Positions 10,819 through 15,963 of a stretch of DNA of 15,963 nt are shown piece by piece. The position numbers were made by a program, and so were the translations under genes. Position 1 is the stretch's first letter, and every line of letters begins with the position of its first letter. The notes under the pieces were generated by a model. The model had not been told where the DNA came from. It did no database searches and saw only the letters and a list, made by a program, of their open reading frames with translations. This DNA comes from Micractinium sp. NFX-FRZ (lineage: Eukaryota; Chlorophyta; Trebouxiophyceae; Chlorellales; Chlorellaceae): contig JAPTJF010000758.1 in the NCBI GenBank assembly GCA_029339195.1, positions 1 to 15,963 of the forward strand, given 5' to 3'.

Positions 10819-10963
10819 GAAGACATAGAAAGTGGGTGCGCACGGCACGTGGCAGCCAGAAAGAAAGCGTTTGTGTTTCTATTGTTGTTGCTCCGGAAGC
10901 AAGTCTTGGTCTGCGGTAGACAACTCGCAAGGCTCAAGGCTCGGGCGACAGCAGCAGACAGCC

Positions 10964-12703
10964 ATGACCTCGCAGCAGGCCGAGCCACGCAGGAAGCAGG
11001 CGCTCCCCGTGAGTTGGCGCAACCTGGGGGCTTCCCAGGGCCCTGCCGAGGCTGGTGGCGCACCTGCAGTGGCGACCGAGGCGGCTGGCGCAGGCAGCGG
11101 CGGCAGCGGCGTGCTGCCTGCAGAAGCGGCAGCGGGGCCAGCAGTCGCAGGCGAGGCGCCGCTGCAGCAGGAGCAGCAGCAGGAGCAGCAGCAGCAGCAG
11201 CAGGCCAATGGAGAGCAGCGGGTTTGCTCCCACTGCGGCACGGACAGCACCAGCACCTGGCGGCGTCACCCCACCACCCGTGAGCTGCTGTGCCAGGTTT
11301 GCAGGCAGTACATTGACCGCCATGGCGGGCAGATGCGGCCGGTCAGAGTGCAGTGCCTGCAGTGCAGCACTACCAGCCCGGGGCCCTACGTACGCGTGGC
11401 CTGGCGTCCCCACCCCGTCACAGGCGCGCTCTGGGTCTGCAGCCCCTGCTTCTACGCGGCACACGCCGACTCGCGGCAGTGCCTGGAGTGCGGCACCACG
11501 CACCCTGGCTGTAGGAAGGGCGTCGAGTGGCACTGCCACCCTGTCACCGGTGCTGAGTGGCTGTGTAAGCGTTGCCATAATCATGCGTACAAGAAACAGC
11601 GGCGGGAGCACAAGCAGCAAGGAGAACACGAGGGTGAGGAGGAGCAGGGACAGGATGTTGACGCTGCCCAGCCCACTGCAAAGCGCCAGCGCAGGGCGGA
11701 GCAGCAGGAGCAGCCTGCCCAGCATGTGCATGCAGCAGCCGAGGCGGAGGGCAGTGCTGGCGGTGCAGCGCACTCCTCCCAGTCAGCAGGGGGGAAGACA
11801 GCGGCAGCAGCATCCAACCCACCGGCCAGCGACGTGGCCAAGGCAGCGCAGCAGCGGCAGCAGCAGCAGTGCTTTCGCCCGCAGAGTGCGCAGCGGGAAA
11901 GGCGGGAGCAGGCGCAGCAGGTGGAGCAGGCGCCATTGCTGCCGGCAGAGACGCGTGTGCCACAGGAGCGGCAGGAGGAACAGGTGGCGGCAGTGCAGCA
12001 GGAGCAGCAAGTAGCTCAGCAGGCACAGCACGTGGCAGCACAGCAGGCACAGCACATGGCAGCACAGCAGCCGCAGCACCTGCAGCCAGGCGTGTTCAGG
12101 CTGATGCTAGGGGCAGCTGCAGTGGCTGCAGTCGCGGCAAGCAGAAGGGCAGCCGCCCAGCCAGTCGCCCCACAACACCAGCGGCAGCAGCAGCAGCAGC
12201 AGCAGCAGCCGGGAACCGGGCTGCGGCCTCTTCAGCCACGGGAACTTGAGCCCCAGCAGCAGCAGCAGCCCCTGCCCCAGCCCGACCTGTTTGCCCTCCT
12301 GCTGGGCACAGCACGCTCGCAGGCCGCCGCCAGCTCAGGCCTCACCGCCACCCTGGCGGCTCGCTTCTCGGCGCTCATGGACACACTGCCAGCGGAGCAG
12401 CAGGCCGCCAAGGTGAGGCAGGCTGGCAAGGGCAGGGGGCTGAGGCCGGGTGCACCTTACGCTACGGCAGAGGATTATCTCTAGCAATGCCCCCCTCTAA
12501 AAAGCACTGCCTGCCTGCCTGCCCTGGCTCACCCGCCTGCCTGCCTACCTGCCGGGTGGCTCGACACTCGTGCCTGCCTGCCTGAATGATTCGCTCACAC
12601 ATGCATGCAGGAGGGCCGCCTGCGGCTGTTACTGGGTGAAGGCATGTTAGAAGCTGCAGCACAGCTGATGGCCACCGCCCTGCAGCTGGCGGGTGCCGGC
12701 TGA
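10964..12703 (+). CDS. Triple GATA-like zinc-finger, glutamine-rich protein, copy 1
   Basis: This is probably a nuclear DNA-binding or chromatin protein; its target is unknown. Exons 10964-12412 and 12611-12703 (GT-AG intron of 198 nt) give 513 residues. The start begins MTSQQ, shared by all three tandem copies; the upstream open frame lacks ATG. Order: Q-rich linker (68-80); finger 1, C88-x2-C-x18-C-x2-C113, with GTDSTSTWRRHP and LLCQVC as in plant GATA fingers; finger 2, C131-C162, and finger 3, C173-C204, both with a 24-residue spacer and WRPHPVTG or WHCHPVTG; basic KKQRRE; an NLS-like PTAKRQRR (237-244); a long Q/A-rich region; two related motifs VFRLMLG and LFALLLG (from 377 and 442); and a conserved tail, PAEQQAAK joined across the intron to a helix-like end with MLEAAAQLMATALQL. 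Finger 3 has two extra cysteines (183, 191). Without splicing, translation would stop at 12484. The GATA-like assignment is strong for finger 1 and inferred for the others. Confidence 0.88.
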
Positions 12704-13226
12704 CAGCCCGGGCGCAGGGGCATGATGCGAGGGCAGGACGGCGGTGCCTGTGGCAAGAGGCAGCGCTGGTTGCGAGCGCTATTGGCGGCGGGGTGCAACT
12801 GTTTTGGTGTTCCAAACTTGATGCATATTGTGTGACTTGCGTGATGTGCCACCCGTTACACCACATCAGGGAGGAATGGAATGTAGACCACAGACCTGCA
12901 CCTGTGGGAGAGCAGAGGCCAGGAAGCCCAGCGGGCGCCGGTGGGGAGGGAGTGCCAGGGAGAGGCTGGGCACCGCTTCGAAGCCCACGGTGTAGTTGGA
13001 GTCGGCCATCTTTCCCAGGTTAGATAAGCAACGCACAGAAGAAGCGGTCAGGTGCTCTATGGGAAGGTGATCTGTGGGAAGGGGCGAGATATGCAGGTGC
13101 CGACCATTGGTTCCAACACGGCAACACACTCTGTGGGAAAGGGAATACGAACCTCTCTCTGTGGCAGAGACCTCGTGCACACTTGAGGAAGCGCAAGGCA
13201 GGGGTTCTAGCTCAAGCACACAGGCC
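12704..13226 (+). other. Intergenic between zinc-finger copies 1 and 2
   Basis: These 523 bases hold the 3' UTR of copy 1 and the leader of copy 2. No TGTAA signal was found, unlike downstream of AIR synthetase. The first ~35 bases after the stop resemble those after the copy 2 stop (both contain GGGCATGA), so the duplication extends slightly past the coding end. TCTGTGG recurs at about 13071, 13129 and 13158. A short coding-like frame on the minus strand (12866-13009) is described in the findings. Confidence 0.55.
13148..13164 (+). promoter_or_regulatory. Conserved upstream box of zinc-finger copy 2
   Basis: CGAACCTCTCTCTGTGG lies 63 nt before the ATG. The same 17-mer with one change lies 50 nt before the copy 3 ATG. 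A second shared word, AGCTCAAGCACAC, is at 13209-13221 and 15565-15577. These are either common promoter or leader elements or simply part of the duplicated unit. Confidence 0.4.
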
Positions 13227-13459
13227 ATGACCTCGCAGCAGCACCCGCTGCCAGAGCAGCGCAGCAAGCAGGCGCTCCTCGTGCGTTGGCGCAACCTAGG
13301 GGCTCCCCAGGGCCCTGACGAGGCTGGTGGAGCGTCTGCAGAGGCGCTGGAGGCGGCTGGCGCAGGCAGCGGCGGCAGCGGCGGTGGCGTGCCGCCTGCA
13401 GAACCGGCGCTCGGGGCAGCAGCCGCAGACGAGGCGCCGCAGCAGCAGCAGCAGGAGGA

Positions 13460-13501
<42 letters not shown>

Positions 13502-15077
13502 CAAGGGGGAGCAGCGGGTCTGCTCCCACTGCGGCACGGACAGCACCTGCAGATGGCGGTGCCACCCCACCACCCGTGAGCGGCTGTGCCAGGCCTGCAG
13601 GCAGCACATGGAGAAGCATGGCGGGCAGATGCGGCCGCTCAGAGTGCAGTGCCTGCAGTGCAACGCCAGCAGCCCAGGGCCCTACCACAATGCGGGCTGG
13701 CGCCCCCACCCCGTCACTGGCGCGCTCTGGCTCTGCAGCCCCTGCTTCTATGAAGCACAGAACGGCTCACGGCAGTGCGGGCAGTGCGGCGCAACGCACC
13801 CTGGCTCTAGGAAGGGCGTCAAGTGGCACCGCCACCCTGCCACCGGTGCTGAGTGGCTGTGCAAGAGGTGCTATAACCATGCGTACCAAAAGCAGCGGCG
13901 GGAGCACAAGCAGCAAGGAGAACAAGAGGGCGAGGAGCAGCAGGGGCAGGAGGTTGACGCTGCCCCGCCCACTGCAAAGCGCCAGCGCAGAGCGGAGCAG
14001 CAGGAGCAGCCTGCCCAGCATGTGCATGCAGCAGCCGAGGCGGAGGGCAGTGCTGGCGGTGCAGCGCACTCTGCCCAGTCTGCAGGAGGGACGACAGCGG
14101 CAGCAGCATTGGAATCACCAGCTAGTAAAGTGGGCAAGGCAGCGCAGCAGCGGCAGCAGCAGCAGTGCTTTCGCCCGCAGAGTGCGCAGCGGGAAAGGCG
14201 GGAGCAGGCGCAGCAGGTGGAGCAGGTGCCATTGCTGCCGGCAGAGACGCGGGTGCCGCAGGAGCAGCAGGCAGAGGCACAGCGGCCACAGCAGCAGCAG
14301 CGGCAGGAGGAAGAGGTGCTGGCAGTGCAGCAAGAAGCTCAGCAGGCACAGCACGTGGAAGCACAGCAGGCACAGCACATGGCAGCACAGCAGCCGCAGC
14401 ACCTGCAGCCAGACGTGTTCAGGATGATGCTAGGGGCAGCTGCAGTGGCTGCAGTCGCCGCAAGCAGGAAGGCAGCCGCCCAGCCAGCCGCCCCACAACA
14501 CCGGCAGCAACAGGAGCAGCAGCGGCAGCCGGGGGCCGAGCTGCAGGCCCTACTACCGCCGCCGCCACCGCCGCCGCCGCCGCCGCCCCGACCACCCCAC
14601 CCCCAGCAGCCCCCGCCCGACCTCTTCATGCTGCTGCTGGATACAGCAGGCTCTGGTGGCGCTGCCGCCGCTGGCCTTACCGGCGAGCTGGTGGCCCGCT
14701 TCTCAGCGCTGCTGGACAAGCTGCCAGCAGAGCAGCAGGCAGTCAAGGTGAGGCATGGCAGCGTGGGCAGCGTGTGTCGGTTCCGTGGGGCATGCACGTG
14801 CAGAAGGCTGCAGTGTTGTTCAGGGGTCGTGTCGATAGTTCGTGTGCCTGGCAACCCCTGCTCCTTGCATTCAATCTGGCCCCCACCTGACCGACACTGT
14901 AAAAGAAAGTTGCCAGCTACTCAACAGGCACCAGCCTCGGCTGTCCTAACTTGCTTGGCCCACCCTGCTCATGCATGTGTGCAGGAGGCCCGCCTGCGGG
15001 TGCTGCTGCAGCGGGGCATGCTGAGGGAGGCGGCCCTGCTGATGGCCACCGCCCTGCAGCTGGAGGGCATCGCCTGA
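13227..15077 (+). CDS. Triple GATA-like zinc-finger, glutamine-rich protein, copy 2
   Basis: This is a tandem paralogue of the gene at 10964 and likely also a nuclear DNA-binding protein of unknown target. Exons 13227-14747 and 14985-15077 give 537 residues. MTSQQ at 13227 is chosen because all three copies share it and the upstream frame lacks ATG. Fingers: C99-C124 (x18 spacer), C142-C173 (x24) and C184-C215 (x24); all twelve cysteine ligands are kept. By hand count, about 31 of 135 residues across the finger block differ from copy 1. The first polyQ (72-91) is longer than in copy 1. The basic PTAKRQRR is at 248-255. A run of 11 prolines at 444-454 is absent from copy 1. VFRMMLG and LFMLLLD lie at 397 and 466, and the tail ends MLREAALLMATALQL. 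The 237-nt intron is a multiple of three and has no in-frame stop, so unspliced message would add 79 residues. Finger 1 carries two extra cysteines (108, 112) not in copy 1. Confidence 0.88.
13438..13500 (+). repeat. CAG/GAG trinucleotide tract coding polyglutamine, copy 2
   Basis: In-frame CAG repeats with a short GAG interruption code five Gln, three Glu and twelve Gln. The equivalent tract in copy 1 (about 11164-11202) is shorter and more interrupted, and copy 3 has one at about 15796-15837, so length differs among all three. Confidence 0.9.
14552..14587 (+). repeat. CCG repeat coding polyproline, copy 2 only
   Basis: Mostly CCG codons encode eleven consecutive prolines. At the same place copy 1 has a short non-proline linker, so this is a lineage-specific expansion in copy 2. 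Confidence 0.85.
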
Positions 15078-15451
15078 GCAGCCCAGCGCACGGGCATGAC
15101 ACATGGAAGGTACAGTGGTGCTTTGAGAAGCCCGTGGCAGGAGCTGGTGCAGGTGGAGAGGGTGCTGGCAGCGGTGTGCGTTTTGTTGTTGTTTTTGTTC
15201 ATACTCAAAGCTTGTATTTCGACTGTTGTGATACTGTCACCATCAGACTTTTGACGTGTTAGTCGGTTAATCAACGTTGAGGCATCCAAGGTGAGACCAA
15301 GGTGAGACATCCGAGCCCTGGAGGCTTGCGAGGGGCAGGCTCTGCTCCTTGGGGCAGGAAGCCCAGCAGGCTCCCCTGTGGCCTTGCTGTGCGAAGTAGC
15401 TGTGGATCACGACAAGAGCCTTCTTCCCAGCCCCTCAATAATACGCACCCA

Positions 15452-15456
15452 TGTAA
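15452..15456 (+). terminator. Candidate TGTAA poly(A) signal for zinc-finger copy 2
   Basis: TGTAA lies about 375 nt after the copy 2 stop, a spacing close to that seen for AIR synthetase. It is supported only by the chlorophyte consensus and by position. Confidence 0.4.
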
Positions 15457-15522
15457 AGGATCAGTGGAAAGAGCACGAGACTGCCTCACTTGCCGGCCAC
15501 GACACTTGAACCGGATGCAATC

Positions 15523-15539
15523 CGAACCTCCCTCTGTGG
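15523..15539 (+). promoter_or_regulatory. Conserved upstream box of zinc-finger copy 3
   Basis: CGAACCTCCCTCTGTGG is the one-mismatch counterpart of the box at 13148-13164. Its survival next to a gene whose coding region looks damaged suggests the copy is young. Confidence 0.4.
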
Positions 15540-15588
15540 GCAGAATTTCTAAAGTTTGTGAGCAAGCTCAAGCACACCGGCACAAGCC

Positions 15589-15921
15589 ATGACCTCGCAG
15601 CAGCACCATCATACCGAGCAGCGCGAAAAGCAGGCGCTCTCCATGCGTTGTCGCAACCTAGGGGCGCCCCAAGGCCCAGCCGAGGCTGCCTCAGGAATTG
15701 CAGAGGCTCCAGAGGCGGCAGGCGGAGGTGACAGCGGCGGAAGCGACATGCCGCTTGCAGCACCGGCGGCGAGCGCAGCAGCCTGGGGCGAGGAGCAGCA
15801 GATCCACCTGCTGCAGCTGTTGCAGCAGCAGCAACAGGCGCTATCCCGGGTATCCTACAGCAATCCTACAGCAATCCTACCAGCAATCCTGGCAGCTATC
15901 CTATGGCCCCTAGTGCAGTAG
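15589..15921 (+). pseudogene. Third zinc-finger family copy, N-terminus and polyQ only (broken or truncated)
   Basis: This copy starts MTSQQ at 15589 and keeps the family N-terminus: KQALSMRCRNLGAPQGPAEA matches the KQAL...RNLGA.QGP pattern of both full copies. A Gly/Ala-rich linker and a short polyQ (about 76-83) follow. Where the other copies begin the first finger (QRVCSHCG), this one changes to a frame translated from ATCCT-type 11-bp repeats and stops at TAG 15919-15921, at the first AGGAT-type repeat. No cysteine pair of any finger is present. The finger exons may have been lost, or displaced beyond the right edge by repeat expansion. Pseudogene status is inferred; an undetected intron is possible but no clear donor was seen. 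Confidence 0.6.
15852..15902 (+). repeat. 11-12 bp tandem repeat, ATCCTACAGCA type
   Basis: Units start at 15852, 15863, 15874 and 15886, with a partial unit at 15898. The first two are identical; later ones diverge (ACCAGCA, GGCAGCT). They lie in frame at the end of the third zinc-finger copy. Confidence 0.85.
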
Positions 15922-15963
15922 GATCACGACAGGATCATGACAGGATCACGACAGGATCATGAC
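15920..15963 (+). repeat. 11-bp tandem repeat, AGGATCAYGAC, alternating to a 22-bp unit
   Basis: Four units (15920-15930, 15931-15941, 15942-15952, 15953-15963) alternate C,T,C,T at the eighth base, giving a 22-bp higher-order unit. The window ends exactly at a unit boundary, so the array probably continues. Confidence 0.95.

Larger units (their letters stand above)
10156..10963 (+). other. Intergenic: AIR synthetase 3' UTR and upstream region of the first zinc-finger gene
   Basis: The 808 bases between the AIR synthetase stop and the first zinc-finger ATG carry pyrimidine-rich 3' UTR-like sequence, a TGTAA motif near 10504 and an AT-rich TATAATTTA at about 10810-10818, some 150 nt before the ATG. 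I see no further gene here. Confidence 0.6.
15078..15588 (+). other. Intergenic between zinc-finger copies 2 and 3
   Basis: These 511 bases include a T-rich, lower-GC stretch (about 15180-15260), an 11-bp direct duplication CCAAGGTGAGA at 15286-15296 and 15297-15307, a TGTAA motif at 15452-15456, and the copy 3 leader from about 15523. No further gene is supported. Confidence 0.55.

Noticed and set aside
11869..12249. Additional Gly/Ala-rich frame inside copy 1 and its equivalent at 14165-14890 in copy 2
   Set aside because: GCA-reading of the CAG repeat; low-complexity product with no start context or motif.
12866..13663. 265-codon minus-strand frame antisense to zinc-finger copy 2
   Set aside because: Most of it is an antisense shadow of CAG-rich coding sequence, giving Cys runs; only its last 47 codons, outside the gene, were kept as a weak finding.
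15458..15535. tRNA-Gly-like stretch: AGTGG..AGAGC D-arm-like sequence, 7-base loop CTGCCTC with GCC in anticodon position
   Set aside because: The anticodon stem has a mismatch, the T-arm lacks a GGTTCRA box, and no 7-bp acceptor stem can be paired. At most a degraded relic; not annotated.
5512..15921. Alternative genetic code with TAG as glutamine, as in some ulvophyte algae, to explain the TAG-only interruptions at 5622-5976 and the TAG in copy 3
   Set aside because: The two intact zinc-finger genes have more than 150 glutamine codons and none is TAG or TAA, and myosin and AIR synthetase exons also lack them. Standard code is retained.
15852..15963. CRISPR-like array of short repeats
   Set aside because: Units are 11 bp with no spacers, in a eukaryotic genome; this is a minisatellite.

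Overview
The window looks like nuclear DNA from a green alga, probably a Chlorella-like trebouxiophyte or related chlorophyte. The evidence is high GC, coding sequence with strong G/C at third codon positions, many short GT-AG introns (about 120 to 820 nt), a plant-type class XI-like myosin, a stand-alone AIR synthetase with an N-terminal targeting-like extension, glutamine-rich GATA-like zinc-finger proteins, and TGTAA motifs at plausible poly(A) positions. The species assignment is inference. No prokaryotic operon, rRNA, confident tRNA, CRISPR array or recognisable transposon was seen.

Layout. (1) 1-4192, minus strand: the first ten coding exons (524 residues) of a myosin heavy chain motor domain, running off the left edge inside an intron that carries a 37-base C tract. 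(2) 4193-6339: a 2.1 kb divergent intergenic region with no confident gene, but with a long minus-strand reading frame broken by three TAG codons, a TACTAAC branch-point-like site and a small upstream ORF. (3) 6340-10155, plus strand: a complete seven-exon phosphoribosylformylglycinamidine cyclo-ligase (AIR synthetase, purine biosynthesis, 384 residues). Its fifth intron carries degenerate tandem copies of the upstream exon end and its 5' splice site. (4) 10964-15963, plus strand: a tandem array of three related genes. Two are complete two-exon genes (513 and 537 residues) encoding three GATA-like zinc fingers, polyglutamine, a basic nuclear-localisation-like motif and a conserved C-terminal helix-like tail. 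The third copy keeps only the N-terminus and polyQ, then runs into short 11-bp tandem repeats and a stop at the right edge.

The genes do not form a pathway. Myosin and AIR synthetase are housekeeping genes transcribed divergently. The zinc-finger array looks like a lineage-specific family growing by tandem duplication and is the most interesting part. Its fingers 2 and 3 have a 24-residue Cys-Cys spacer rather than the 17-20 of classical GATA fingers. All exon boundaries were worked out by hand from splice consensus, reading-frame continuity and protein motifs; no alignment or transcript data were available.
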